From Acidobacteriota bacterium (GTDB lineage: Bacteria > Acidobacteriota > Thermoanaerobaculia > UBA5066): a stretch of DNA of 64,000 nucleotides. Of the stretch, positions 35,993 through 44,274 are shown piece by piece (the stretch's first letter is position 1; the number at the start of each line of letters is the position of its first letter). The stretch spans positions 1 to 64,000 of the forward strand of contig JAKOVQ010000021.1 in the NCBI GenBank assembly GCA_029781975.1, given 5' to 3'. The notes under the pieces were generated by a model. The model did no database searches, was not told the DNA's origin, and was given only the letters and a program-made list of their open reading frames with translations. Both the position numbers and the translations under genes were made by a program.

Positions 35993-37273
35993 ATGCCAGC
36001 CCAAGACGCCGCCGGCGCCGCCCCGGGGGCCCAGCGCCGGGAGATCGAGCGGCTCCGCGTCCTCGTCGAGGCGTCCAAGCTGATCAACTCCTCGATCGAG
36101 CCGTCGGTCCTCTACACCTCGATCGTCTCGCTCGCCCGGGACCACCTCGGCGTCGAGCGGGGGACGCTCTACTTCGTGGACGAGGCGAGGAGGGAGATCT
36201 GGGCCCGGATCCCGGCCGAAGGGGACGTCTCGGAGATCCGGCTCCCGATGTTCAAGGGGATCGCCGGGACCGTGGGCGCCACCGGGGAGACGGTGATCCT
36301 CGACGACGTCTCGACCGACCCGCGGTTCGACTCGTCGATCGACCGCCGGTCGGGCTACCAGACCCGCTCGATGCTCTGCGTCCCGATCCGGAACCGGAGT
36401 CAGAAGATCGTCGGGGTCCTCCAGCTCCTGAACAAGCGGGTGGGCACCTTCGGCAAGGCCGACCTCGAGTTCCTCGAGCTGATCTCCGAGCACGTCGCCA
36501 TCGGGATGGAGAACGCCACGCTCCACCTCAGCCTCCTCGAGAAGGACCGGATGCAGCAGGAGCTCTCGCTGGGGCGCGAGATCCAGGGGCGCCTCCTGCC
36601 CGAGCCCCCCCGCGGGATCGCCGGGACGGAGATCGCCGCCCGGAGCGTGGCCTGCTTCGAGGTGAGCGGCGACTCGTACGACTTCCTCGCGCTCCCGTCC
36701 GGCAGCCTGGGGCTCTCCATCGCCGACGTCTCGGGGAAAGGGGTCGCCGCGGCCCTCGTCATGTCGAGCCTGCAGGCCGCCCTGAGGGTGGCCGCGCCGC
36801 TCGACGAGAGCCCCGCCCGGCTCGCCGCTCGCCTCGACCGGCTGATCCGGGAGATGACCACGGGGAGGAAGTACGTCACCTTCTTCTTCGGCTGCTACTC
36901 GCCCTCGGAGGGGCGGCTCAGGTACGTCAACGCCGGACACAACCCGCCCCTCCTCCTTCAGGACGGGCAGGCCATCCCCCTGCCGGGCACCGGGGTCCCG
37001 ATCGGCCTCCTCCCGAACGCGACCTGGACCGAGGCCGACGTCGTCCTTCGACCCGGCGCGACGCTCGTCCTCTACACGGACGGCCTGACCGAGGCCTGCT
37101 CGTCCGGCGACGAGGAGTTCGGCGCCGACCGCTTCGCCGCCCTCACCTCCACCCTCGCGGGGCGTTCCGCGCCCGAGGTGATCGACGGCATCCTGGACGC
37201 GGTCACTGCCTTCGAGGCCGGTTCCCGTCCGGCCGACGACAAGACCCTCGTCGTCCTGCGACGGGAGGCCTGA
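35993..37273 (+). CDS. GAF-domain SpoIIE/PP2C-type serine phosphatase
   Basis: A 426-residue cytosolic signalling phosphatase of the RsbU type. Residues about 15-175 form a coiled start and GAF sensor domain. A linker helix (EKDRMQQELSLGREIQGRLL) leads to the SpoIIE PP2C domain (about 205-425). Metal-binding acidic residues are seen in EVSGDSYDF (Asp227) and IADVSGKG (Asp245), then YVNAGHNPP and VLYTDGLTEA. It probably dephosphorylates an anti-sigma-factor antagonist; none is encoded nearby. ATG 35993 is preferred to GTG 35975 because the -10-like hexamer overlaps the extra codons. Confidence 0.9.
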   Translation: MPAQDAAGAAPGAQRREIERLRVLVEASKLINSSIEPSVLYTSIVSLARDHLGVERGTLYFVDEARREIWARIPAEGDVSEIRLPMFKGIAGTVGATGETVILDDVSTDPRFDSSIDRRSGYQTRSMLCVPIRNRSQKIVGVLQLLNKRVGTFGKADLEFLELISEHVAIGMENATLHLSLLEKDRMQQELSLGREIQGRLLPEPPRGIAGTEIAARSVACFEVSGDSYDFLALPSGSLGLSIADVSGKGVAAALVMSSLQAALRVAAPLDESPARLAARLDRLIREMTTGRKYVTFFFGCYSPSEGRLRYVNAGHNPPLLLQDGQAIPLPGTGVPIGLLPNATWTEADVVLRPGATLVLYTDGLTEACSSGDEEFGADRFAALTSTLAGRSAPEVIDGILDAVTAFEAGSRPADDKTLVVLRREA

Positions 37274-37322
37274 CGCGCCGGCCCGGCGGCACGTCGACTC
37301 CCCCTCCATCGGTCGGACCACC

Positions 37323-37328
37323 TACCAT
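37323..37328 (+). promoter_or_regulatory. -10-like TACCAT, 7 bases before the aldo/keto reductase
   Basis: CCTACCAT followed by seven bases and ATG 37336, with no Shine-Dalgarno site. This is a candidate leaderless start. Confidence 0.45.
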
Positions 37329-37335
37329 CCCGGCC

Positions 37336-38334
37336 ATGAGCACGCACGCCAGCCGCTCCCCCCGTCCGCTCGGCTCGACGGGCCCGACCGTCTTCCCGCT
37401 CGCCCTCGGGTGCATGGGGATGTCCGGCATGTACGGCCCGGCCGACGAGCGCGAGAGCATCGCCACCATCCATTCCGCCCTCGACGCGGGCGTCACGCTC
37501 CTCGACACGGGCGACTTCTACGGCGTCGGCCACAACGAGATGCTCCTCGCGAGGGCCCTGAAGGGCCGGCGCGGCGGCGCCCTCCTCTCGGTGAAGTACG
37601 GAGCCCTGCGCGGGCCGGACGGCGGCTTTCTCGGCGTCGACACGCGTCCCGCGGCCACGAAGAATTTCCTGGCCCACTCGCTGACGAGGCTGGGCGTCGA
37701 CCACGTCGACGTCTACCGCCCCGCCCGCCTCGACCCGGCGGTCCCCATCGAGGAGACGATCGGGGCCATCGCGGACCTCGTGAAGGCCGGCTACGTGAGG
37801 CACATCGGCCTCTCGGAGGTCGGGCCGGAGACGGTCCGTCGGGCGAGCGCGGTCCACCCGATCGTCGACCTGCAGATCGAATACTCCCTCGTCAGCCGCG
37901 GACCCGAGGCGAGGCTCTTCCCCGTCCTCGACGAGCTCGGGATCGGCGTCACCGCCTACGGCGTCCTCTCCCGCGGCCTCCTCAGCCGCTCCGCCCCGAC
38001 CGGGCCGGGCGACATCCGGAACCGCTTCCCACGTTTCTCGGAGGAGAACCGCGCGCGGAACGCTCGCCTCGTCGAGTCGCTCGAGCGGCTCGCGGCCGAG
38101 AAGGGCGTCAGCCCCTCCCAGCTCGCCATCGCGTGGGTCCTCGCCAAGGGGAAGACCATCGTCCCGGTCATCGGCGCCCGGACCCGCGCCCAGCTCGCCG
38201 AGGCGATCGGTGCGCTCGACGTCACGCTTTCGGCCCGTGAGCTCTCCAGGATCGAGGAGGCCGTCCCGGCGTCGGAGGTCGCAGGAACCAGGTACGACGC
38301 GCACCAGATGAAGCACCTGGACAGCGAGCGGTAG
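37336..38334 (+). CDS. Aldo/keto reductase lacking the usual catalytic His
   Basis: A 332-residue TIM-barrel oxidoreductase of the AKR family, expected to use NADPH on carbonyl compounds. Asp57 and Tyr62 (LLDTGDFYG) and Lys87 (LSVKYGA) of the catalytic tetrad are present. The fourth position, normally His in a YxLHRxD block, reads VDVYRPARLDP with Ala130. The NADPH-binding end is present (VPVIGARTRAQLAEAIGAL). I believe a known subfamily carries the same YRPARLDP block, so this is likely natural, with altered chemistry or a changed proton relay. Its start lies 7 bases after TACCAT. Confidence 0.88.
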   Translation: MSTHASRSPRPLGSTGPTVFPLALGCMGMSGMYGPADERESIATIHSALDAGVTLLDTGDFYGVGHNEMLLARALKGRRGGALLSVKYGALRGPDGGFLGVDTRPAATKNFLAHSLTRLGVDHVDVYRPARLDPAVPIEETIGAIADLVKAGYVRHIGLSEVGPETVRRASAVHPIVDLQIEYSLVSRGPEARLFPVLDELGIGVTAYGVLSRGLLSRSAPTGPGDIRNRFPRFSEENRARNARLVESLERLAAEKGVSPSQLAIAWVLAKGKTIVPVIGARTRAQLAEAIGALDVTLSARELSRIEEAVPASEVAGTRYDAHQMKHLDSER

Positions 38335-38365
38335 CCGGCCGGGATCGGACGAGGAGCGCATCGCC

Positions 38366-38788
38366 ATGCAGCTGTTCCAGGTCGACGACTCGGGCCGCCT
38401 CTACATCTCGCCCGCCATCCACGACTGGGCCGTCCTCGAGAGCCACGGGATCGACACGGTCATCGACCTCGAGGGAGGGCTCGACGTCGGCGTCCCGACC
38501 GTCCCCAACCAGTACCTCTACGTCTACTTCCCCATCTTCGACGAGGACCTCCCGGACCTCGACAAGCTCCAGGCCGTCGTCCACCTCGGCGCGTCCCTCG
38601 TGAAGGCGGGCCACCGCGTCCTCTCCCACTGCGGCATGGGCTTCAACCGCTCCGCTCTCGTCGCCGGGCTCATCCTCTGCGAGCTCGGCTCGACCGGGCC
38701 CGACGCCGTGGCGAGGCTCCGGGAGCGCCGGCCCGGCGCCCTCTTCAACGAACTCTTCGCGGCCTACGTGTCCTCCCGGACGTCGTGA
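38366..38788 (+). CDS. Tyrosine/dual-specificity phosphatase-like protein
   Basis: A 140-residue protein with the CX5R phosphatase loop HCGMGFNRS (Cys89, Arg95) and a likely general-acid loop in FPIFDEDLPDLD. Size and layout match compact dual-specificity phosphatases. It could act on phospho-Tyr/Ser/Thr proteins or on a small phosphate. It follows the aldo/keto reductase by 31 bases with GGAG upstream, so co-transcription is likely. A Ser/Thr kinase is encoded at 60.8-62.6 kb, but no link can be drawn from position. Confidence 0.82.
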   Translation: MQLFQVDDSGRLYISPAIHDWAVLESHGIDTVIDLEGGLDVGVPTVPNQYLYVYFPIFDEDLPDLDKLQAVVHLGASLVKAGHRVLSHCGMGFNRSALVAGLILCELGSTGPDAVARLRERRPGALFNELFAAYVSSRTS

Positions 38789-38806
38789 ACGCTCCGGTGC
38801 GCCGCC

Positions 38807-39016
38807 TCAGGCGACCGTCAGCTCGCTGAACGCCTCCAGGTAGCGGAGGATCGCCTCGACCGCCCGGTCGACCGCCTCCCGCTCAGACGTGCCCGACGCC
38901 CAGACGTCGATCTCGCTGGCCCCCGCCACGTAGCAGCCGTCGTCGTCGTCCCGATGGACCGAGAGGATCAGCCGGACCGTGGCCGGCTCGGGAAGGGGTT
39001 CGAGGTCGTCGGTCAT
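38807..39016 (-). CDS. HicB-like small protein without an adjacent HicA
   Basis: A 69-residue protein resembling the RNase H-like fold of HicB antitoxins: VRLILSVHRDDDDGCYVAGA, then SEREAVDRAVEAILRYLEAF. HicB proteins normally pair with a HicA mRNA interferase; none is visible here on either strand. It also lacks an added helix-turn-helix. It may be a solitary family member with another role. It converges on the phosphatase gene. Confidence 0.5.
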   Translation of the reverse strand: MTDDLEPLPEPATVRLILSVHRDDDDGCYVAGASEIDVWASGTSEREAVDRAVEAILRYLEAFSELTVA

Positions 39017-39167
39017 CTGCGTCTGCGGGCGGTTCCCGGCCCGGAAACCGGGACCCGGTCCATCCGTCGATCGGTCAGTGTAGTCGAAACGTGACCCGCG
39101 GAGAGACGGGAATCGCGGAGAGAAGGGCTCGCAGCCATCGATCCACGGGTCGGACGTCCCTCTCCCC

Positions 39168-39173
39168 TATAAT
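39168..39173 (+). promoter_or_regulatory. TATAAT box upstream of the OmpA-domain gene
   Basis: A consensus TATAAT about 50 bases before ATG 39225, conspicuous in such GC-rich DNA. No matching -35 is visible at the usual spacing. Confidence 0.4.
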
Positions 39174-39224
39174 TTCCAGTCGCCGTTTCGGATCTTTCCA
39201 AACGAACGTCTGCGGAGGCTGAAC

Positions 39225-40085
39225 ATGAGGTTGTCGCGGGTCCTCGTCTGCGTCGCGATCCTGCTCTCGGCGTCCCTGGCCTCGGCCGGGTCGATGACCG
39301 ACTTCAAGGGGTACAAGGACCCCGCCCTCTTCACCCGGATGCCGGGCGCCTGGCTCTCCGGGGCCGGCGCCGTGAAGGAGTCGGCGTTCGACGTCTACGA
39401 GTTCCCCGTGAAGACCGGCGCCAAGTTCGAGAAGGTGAGGGTCGAGGGGCACAAGACCGTCTACACCTACTCGTTCGACCGGGCCGCCGGCCCGCCTCCC
39501 AGCGGCCTGCAGATCAAGCGGAACTACCAGGCGGCGGCGAAGGCCATCGGCGGCGAGGTCCTCAACGACTCCGACGCCGCCTACATGAACACCACCCTCC
39601 GCATCGCCCGGGACGGTAAGGAGACGTGGGTCGAGGTCTATACCCGCGCCGCCACCTACTACGTGACGATCGTCGAGCGCCAGGCGATGAAGCAGGACGT
39701 CGTCGCCAACGCCGACGCCCTGAAGGGCGGCCTCGCCCAGACCGGACACGTGGAGATCCCCGGCATCTTCTTCGACTTCGGCAAGTCCGTCGTCAAGCCC
39801 GAGTCCGAGCCGGCCCTTCGCGAAGTCGCGAAGCTCCTCCAGGCCAACCCGTCGCTGAAGGTCTGGGTCGTCGGCCACACGGACAGCGTCGGAACGGCCG
39901 AGAGCAACGTCGCCCTCGCCAGCGCCCGCGCGTCCGCCGTCGTCGGCTACCTCACCGGGAAGCTCTCGGTCGACGCGAAGCGCCTGGCCCCTCACGGGGT
40001 CGGCCCGTACGCCCCCGTCGCCACCAACGCCACGGACGAGGGGCGCGCGAAGAACCGCCGGGTCGAGCTGGTCGAGCAGCAGTAG
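39225..40085 (+). CDS. OmpA-domain envelope protein
   Basis: A 286-residue exported protein. A signal peptide (about 1-21, ending SLASAG) precedes a domain at about 25-165 of unknown function (PGAWLSGAGAVKESAFDVYE) and a C-terminal OmpA/MotB peptidoglycan-binding domain (about 172-284). The latter shows IFFDFGKSVVKPES, GHTDSVGTAESN and KNRRVEL; Asp220 and Arg279 correspond to the residues that grip meso-diaminopimelate. No membrane beta-barrel is present, so it is a soluble periplasmic or peripheral protein tethered to peptidoglycan. It stands as a single gene. Confidence 0.88.
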   Translation: MRLSRVLVCVAILLSASLASAGSMTDFKGYKDPALFTRMPGAWLSGAGAVKESAFDVYEFPVKTGAKFEKVRVEGHKTVYTYSFDRAAGPPPSGLQIKRNYQAAAKAIGGEVLNDSDAAYMNTTLRIARDGKETWVEVYTRAATYYVTIVERQAMKQDVVANADALKGGLAQTGHVEIPGIFFDFGKSVVKPESEPALREVAKLLQANPSLKVWVVGHTDSVGTAESNVALASARASAVVGYLTGKLSVDAKRLAPHGVGPYAPVATNATDEGRAKNRRVELVEQQ

Positions 40086-40205
40086 GCCTTCTTCCCTGCC
40101 CCTCCCCTCGCACCTCGTCCGGGCCGACGTGCGGGGTCCGGCGTCCTGCTACCCTTTCCCCGCTCCCCCCGCCGGCCCGCGGGTCGGGAAGGAAAGGGTG
40201 GGGAG

Positions 40206-40850
40206 ATGTCCAGGCTCCGCTTCCGGATCTCCATGTCGCTCGACGGCTACGTCGCCGGGCCGAATCAGAGCGTCGAGAACCCGCTCGGCGTCGGCGGGAT
40301 GCGGGTCCACGAGTGGGTCTTCCCGCTCGAGATCTTCCGGAGGACGCACGGCCTCGAGGGGGGTGTCGCGAACGAGAGCACGCCCGTCGTCGAGGAGTGG
40401 CTCGAGTCGGTCGGCGCGACGGTCATGGGGCGGAACATGTTCGGCGGCCATCCGGGGCCGTGGAAGGCCGAGCAGCCCTGGAACGGGTGGTGGGGCGACG
40501 ACCCGCCGTTCCACCACCCGGTCTTCGTGCTTACGCACTACCCCCGTGAGCCCCTCGTCATGAAGGGGGGGACGACGTTCACCTTCGTCACGGACGGGAT
40601 CGAGGCGGCGCTGGCGGCGGCCCGGCGGGCCGCGGGCGGCAAGGACGTCGGCCTCGGCGGCGGGGCGAGCGCGGCGCGCCAGTACCTCGCCGCGGGGCTC
40701 GTCGACCAGATGGACATCAGCCTCGCGCCGGTCCTCCTGGGGAGCGGCGAACGGCTCTTCGACGGGGTCGGGGACGACCTCCACGGGCTCGCGCTCGTCC
40801 GGACGGTCGTGGCGCCGGGGGTCGTCCACCTGAGGCTCGCCCGGAGCTGA
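40206..40850 (+). CDS. Dihydrofolate reductase/RibD C-terminal-like reductase
   Basis: A 214-residue protein of the RibD_C/DHFR-like family (PF01872), NADPH-dependent reductases usually unrelated to folate. Landmarks are ISMSLDGYVAGP at the start, GATVMGRNMFGG, HHPVFVLTHYPREPL, VGLGGGASAARQYLAAGLVD and LAPVLLGSGERLF. A GTGGGGAG ribosome site precedes the ATG. Substrate is unknown. It converges on the DUF5694 gene with 9 bases between. Confidence 0.85.
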   Translation: MSRLRFRISMSLDGYVAGPNQSVENPLGVGGMRVHEWVFPLEIFRRTHGLEGGVANESTPVVEEWLESVGATVMGRNMFGGHPGPWKAEQPWNGWWGDDPPFHHPVFVLTHYPREPLVMKGGTTFTFVTDGIEAALAAARRAAGGKDVGLGGGASAARQYLAAGLVDQMDISLAPVLLGSGERLFDGVGDDLHGLALVRTVVAPGVVHLRLARS

Positions 40851-40859
40851 GGCGATCGG

Positions 40860-42026
40860 CTATCGCGCCAGGTCGGCGAAGCTCGCGAGGCGGACGTGGG
40901 CGAGCCGCGCGAGGCCGTCCTCGACGAACGGCTTGTGCGCGACGCCGATGACGAGGAGGACGCGCTCGGCGCGGGCGGACGCCGTCACCTCCGTCAGGTT
41001 CGCGACGATCCGGGCGTTCCGCGACTCCCAGTTCCCGTAGCGGAACCGGTCCACCCCCGAGGCCAGCCGCATCCGGAGCCACGGTCTCCACTGCGCGACG
41101 ACGTCCGCCGCGCCGTAGCCGGGCGAGTTGACGAACCGGTAGAGCGGGAGGAGGTCGCGCGCCTTCCCCTCCTCGAAGAGCTTCCTCTGCCTGGCGTAGA
41201 CCTCCGCCTTCATCCCCTCGTCCTTGAGGGGATGCCCGAAGGCCTCCTCGAGGGCGCTCTCCGGCTCGGCGAGGAGCCGGGCGCCGTCCCGCTGGCTGTC
41301 GACGGAGACGAGCCGCGTCAGGCCGGCGGCCCGCGCGAGCGGGATCGCGAGGGTCGCGATCTCGTTGCTCGAGGCGAGATCTCCGTCCAGGCTCCTCGCG
41401 ACGTCCGCCGGGATCCTCTCGTCCGGCTTCCGCGTCTCGGGCGGCAGGAGGGACCAGTGGAGGAGCGCGGTGGGCGAGTCGTAAGCCGCGACCAGCCAGG
41501 CGACGAGCTCGCGGCGCGAGGCGGCATCGAGCGAGGACGGACGGGAGAGGAGCGCCTCGGCCCGCGCCGCGGCCTCCTCGCGGGAGCACCGGAGAGCCTT
41601 CCGCTCCAGCCGGCCGATCCGGAGGTCGCCTCGGGCGAACATCTCCGCGACCTGTCGGAACGTCCCCCCGCGCCCGTCCATCTCCGCGATGTCCCGCGGC
41701 GGCAGGTGCTCGACGCAGATGACCGTGGGGCGGAACCGCTCGAGCGACGCGAGGACCGGGGCGAGCGCCTCGCGCCGGAATCCCTCCCCCGCGTCCCTCA
41801 GGTGGACCGTCCCGAGGACGAGGACCTCGCTTCGCGGTCCCGCCGCCGCGTCGGGGCCGAGGAGCGCCGCGACGACCGGGCGAGGCGGCTCCTCGGCCCG
41901 CGGCGCCGCGTCCGCCTCCGACACGCGTGCCCCCGGCGTGGCCAGCGCCTCCGGAGGACTCGGAGGGCCGGCCGGCGCCGGGGCCGCGCAGCCCAGAAGC
42001 ATCACGAGGATCGATCGTCGCCACAT
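40860..42026 (-). CDS. DUF5694-type lipoprotein (TraB/ChaN-like fold)
   Basis: A 388-residue exported protein. The short signal ends in LLGC, a likely lipobox with Cys13. A disordered Pro/Ala linker follows. The main domain has VLVLGTVHLRD near the start and RVLLVIGVAHKPF near the end, the paired G-x2-H signatures of TraB/ChaN/DUF5694-like folds, plus FRPTVICVEHLPP with a conserved Glu. Related folds bind metal or haem or act as proteases; activity here is unproven. GGAGG lies upstream of the ATG. It is not coupled to neighbours. Confidence 0.72.
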   Translation of the reverse strand: MWRRSILVMLLGCAAPAPAGPPSPPEALATPGARVSEADAAPRAEEPPRPVVAALLGPDAAAGPRSEVLVLGTVHLRDAGEGFRREALAPVLASLERFRPTVICVEHLPPRDIAEMDGRGGTFRQVAEMFARGDLRIGRLERKALRCSREEAAARAEALLSRPSSLDAASRRELVAWLVAAYDSPTALLHWSLLPPETRKPDERIPADVARSLDGDLASSNEIATLAIPLARAAGLTRLVSVDSQRDGARLLAEPESALEEAFGHPLKDEGMKAEVYARQRKLFEEGKARDLLPLYRFVNSPGYGAADVVAQWRPWLRMRLASGVDRFRYGNWESRNARIVANLTEVTASARAERVLLVIGVAHKPFVEDGLARLAHVRLASFADLAR

Positions 42027-42167
42027 CTCAGGCCTCCACTCCCGGACCGACGCCGATGCCCGCAGGGCCTCGACCAGCGCCGGTCGCCCGTCCGTCCCCT
42101 ACGAAGAACCGCCGCCGGAAGTTCCCGTTTCCGGCCACCGGATCTGTCGCTCCCGACGGGGCCGCCC

Positions 42168-42833
42168 TCAGAGGTGGACGACGACCGCCTCGTTCACCGG
42201 CCTATAGCGCGCGTTGCAGATGCTGGCGTTGACGTATGTGGTCCCGTCGCGCGCCTCGATGCCGTATCCCTCGTGGATGTGGCCGAAGACGACGAGGCGG
42301 GGGGCGATGCGCTTCGCCGCGGCGGTCAGGCTGGCGCAGCCGACGTGGAGGCTCTGCGTCGTCGCGGCCGCGGCCAGCTTCGGGAGGACCCCCCCCACCC
42401 TGTCGAGGATCCCCTTCGGGGGGCCGTGGACGACGAGGAGGTCGGTGTCGTCGGGGATCAGCTGCCAGCGGCGGTGGAGGGCGCTGCCGCGCGGGAGCTG
42501 GAAGGCCCAGGTGAGGAAGCGGGGCGTCCAGGGGCTTCCCCACACCTTCAGGCCGTCGACCTCGCACCCCGAGTCCTCGAGGTAGGTCAACCCGGGCACC
42601 CCCGAGAGGGCGCGGCGCGCGGCCTGGGGCTCGCGCTGGAGGGCCCAGTCGTGGTTGCCGGCCACGACGATTTTTCGGGGGTGCGGGAGCGCCGCGATCC
42701 ACGTCGCGAACCGGCCCACGTCGTCCACGGTGCCGTGCCGGGTCACGTCGCCCGCGTGGACCAGGAGGTCGCCGTCCGGCACCGCCACCTTCTCGTGGTG
42801 ACCGTGGGTGTCGGAGATGCAGACGACCTTCAT
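42168..42833 (-). CDS. Metallophosphoesterase (UPF0046/YfcE-like)
   Basis: A 221-residue calcineurin-like phosphoesterase. Dinuclear metal motifs are complete: ISDTHGHH (Asp8, His10), HAGDVTRHG, AGNHDW, VHGPPKG and FGHIHEGYG. It likely hydrolyses a phosphodiester or phosphomonoester in the cytoplasm. It lies 28 bases downstream of the OsmC gene on the same strand and may be co-transcribed. Confidence 0.9.
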   Translation of the reverse strand: MKVVCISDTHGHHEKVAVPDGDLLVHAGDVTRHGTVDDVGRFATWIAALPHPRKIVVAGNHDWALQREPQAARRALSGVPGLTYLEDSGCEVDGLKVWGSPWTPRFLTWAFQLPRGSALHRRWQLIPDDTDLLVVHGPPKGILDRVGGVLPKLAAAATTQSLHVGCASLTAAAKRIAPRLVVFGHIHEGYGIEARDGTTYVNASICNARYRPVNEAVVVHL

Positions 42834-42861
42834 CGGCGGCAGGGCGCGGGCGGTGGGCCGG

Positions 42862-43281
42862 TCACTCCGGGTAGACGAAGGTGATGGGCGCCTTCAGGTC
42901 GGGGTGAAGGCTCTTCTTCACCGGGCAGCTCGAGGCGGCGCCCTCCAGGCGCTTGCGGTCCTCGGGCGAGTAGCTCTTCCCCGGCGGGAAGGTGACGGTG
43001 ACGAGGAGGGCCCCGATCCGCCTGACGGGGTCGGCGACCATCTCCTTGACGACGTGGACCTTCGTCCCGGCGATGTCGAGGCCGATCCGGCTCGCGAGGA
43101 GGCCCATCGTCGTGACCACGCAGCTGCCGAGCGAGGTGGCGCAGAGGTCGGTGGGCGAGAAGGCCTCCCCCTTGCCGCCGATGTCGGTGGGGGCGTCGGT
43201 GAGGAGCGTCGCGCCGGACGGTGCATGGCGCGCCTCGCAATGAAGGTCTCCCTGGTAGACGACGTCGATCTCGACGGCCAT
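42862..43281 (-). CDS. OsmC/Ohr-family protein
   Basis: A 139-residue OsmC-family peroxide-reducing or redox protein. The two active-site cysteines are Cys54 (TSLGSCVVTTMG) and Cys119 (AASSCPVKKSL), separated as in the family. It would detoxify organic hydroperoxides using dithiol reductants. ATG 43281 has GGGGGAGGG upstream. It is divergent from the GYD-domain gene. Confidence 0.9.
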   Translation of the reverse strand: MAVEIDVVYQGDLHCEARHAPSGATLLTDAPTDIGGKGEAFSPTDLCATSLGSCVVTTMGLLASRIGLDIAGTKVHVVKEMVADPVRRIGALLVTVTFPPGKSYSPEDRKRLEGAASSCPVKKSLHPDLKAPITFVYPE

Positions 43282-43398
43282 CGAGCCCTCCCCCTGCGAC
43301 CCTATCTCTCCGCGTGCGGGACGTCGAGCCCCCGTGCCGACGTCCGGGTGTAGTCTTTTCGAAAGCTCGACCGACGGGTCACGGACGGGAGGTGTCGG

Positions 43399-43701
43399 AT
43401 GGCGACCTTCGTGCTGATGACCAAGCTCACCCCGGCGGCGCTCTACGACCGCCGGAAGACGGGCCACGACTGGAAGAAGAGGGTGGAGACGCTCTGCCCC
43501 GGCATCAGGTGGGTGGCCCACTACGCCCTCCTCGGCCCCTACGACTTCATGGACATCTACGACGCGCCAGACCAGGAGACGGCGTTCCGCGTCTCGCTCC
43601 TCTCGCGCGAGCACGGCGCGCTCAGCGCCGAGAGCTGGCCGGCGACGTCGTACGAGACGTTCCTGCCGATCGCCGAGGCGGTGGAGGGGACGAAGGGCTG
43701 A
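43399..43701 (+). CDS. GYD-domain protein
   Basis: A 100-residue GYD-domain protein (ferredoxin-like fold), recognised from ATFVLMTKLTP at the start and ALLGPYDFMDIYDAPDQETA in the middle. Its function is unknown; members often occur with redox and stress genes, and it is divergent from OsmC here. A GGGAGG site precedes the ATG. A hairpin overlaps its stop. Confidence 0.82.
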   Translation: MATFVLMTKLTPAALYDRRKTGHDWKKRVETLCPGIRWVAHYALLGPYDFMDIYDAPDQETAFRVSLLSREHGALSAESWPATSYETFLPIAEAVEGTKG

Positions 43702-43732
43702 GACCAGCCGGCGGGGTGCCGCCGGAGCTCAG
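43698..43732. terminator. Bidirectional hairpin overlapping two convergent stop codons
   Basis: The inner perfect stem CCGGCGG-ggtg-CCGCCGG (43708-43725) is extended by CTGAG (43698-43702) pairing with CTCAG (43728-43732). The outer stem contains the TGA of the GYD gene and the TCA (stop) of the opposing membrane protein. Confidence 0.55.
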
Positions 43733-44208
43733 GAGGGACCGAGGGGCCCCGGGCCGGCTCCGGCCTGCGGGCCGTCGCCGTCGGCCCAGTACCGGAGCCC
43801 CTGCGGGAGGACGTGCAGGAGCATCAGCGCGAGCGCCCCCGCCGCCAGGACGCCGAAGTCGACGACGCGCCTCCCGACGAGGAACGCGACGAGGCCGTAG
43901 ACCGCGGCCGACTCGGCGATCGCCAGGGCGACGAGGGACCGCTTGAAGAACGCGTCGGGGGCGAGGCGCCGCCCAGGAAGCGCCCCGTCCGGTGCCCGCG
44001 GCGTCAGGGCTAAGGCGCCCGCGAGCGAGGCGAGGCCCAGGGCGAGGAGGACGACCCGGATCATCGCGGCTCCTGCCACCGCCGGGACGGACGCCGGCTG
44101 GGACGAGAGGAAGAGGACGACGACGCCGTAGAGGACGACCGAGAAGGAGAGCGCGGCGACGACGACCAGCCAGCGAAGGCGGTTCGGGGACCGGGGCGGG
44201 ACGGGCAT
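43729..44208 (-). CDS. Four-helix membrane protein with ATP synthase c-subunit-like motif
   Basis: A 159-residue protein with four hydrophobic helices in two pairs. The third helix reads ALAIAESAAVYGLVAFLVG, strikingly like the proton-binding second helix of F-type ATP synthase c subunits (AIAEsxxIYGL), including the central Glu. The first helix has a parallel LSFSVVLYGVVVLFL. Real c subunits have two helices and sit in an atp operon; this is longer, alone, and carries a Pro/Gly-rich tail. It may be a distant duplicated relative or convergence. GAGG lies 8 bases before the ATG. It is divergent from the anion transporter gene across 66 bases. Confidence 0.6.
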   Translation of the reverse strand: MPVPPRSPNRLRWLVVVAALSFSVVLYGVVVLFLSSQPASVPAVAGAAMIRVVLLALGLASLAGALALTPRAPDGALPGRRLAPDAFFKRSLVALAIAESAAVYGLVAFLVGRRVVDFGVLAAGALALMLLHVLPQGLRYWADGDGPQAGAGPGPLGPS

Positions 44209-44259
44209 CGGGGCCACCTCCTCGCGGGGACGATACGACACGGCGGTCGCCCCCGGCCT

Positions 44260-44265
44260 TAGACT
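44260..44265 (+). promoter_or_regulatory. -10-like TAGACT, 9 bases before the DASS transporter start
   Basis: CTTAGACT followed by nine bases and GTG 44275. No -35 or Shine-Dalgarno site is visible. Confidence 0.4.
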
Positions 44266-44274
44266 GGGGGCCTC

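Noticed and set aside
39145-39173. A complete sigma-70 promoter for the OmpA gene
   Set aside because: TATAAT is perfect but no acceptable -35 lies 15-19 bases upstream, so only the -10 is annotated.
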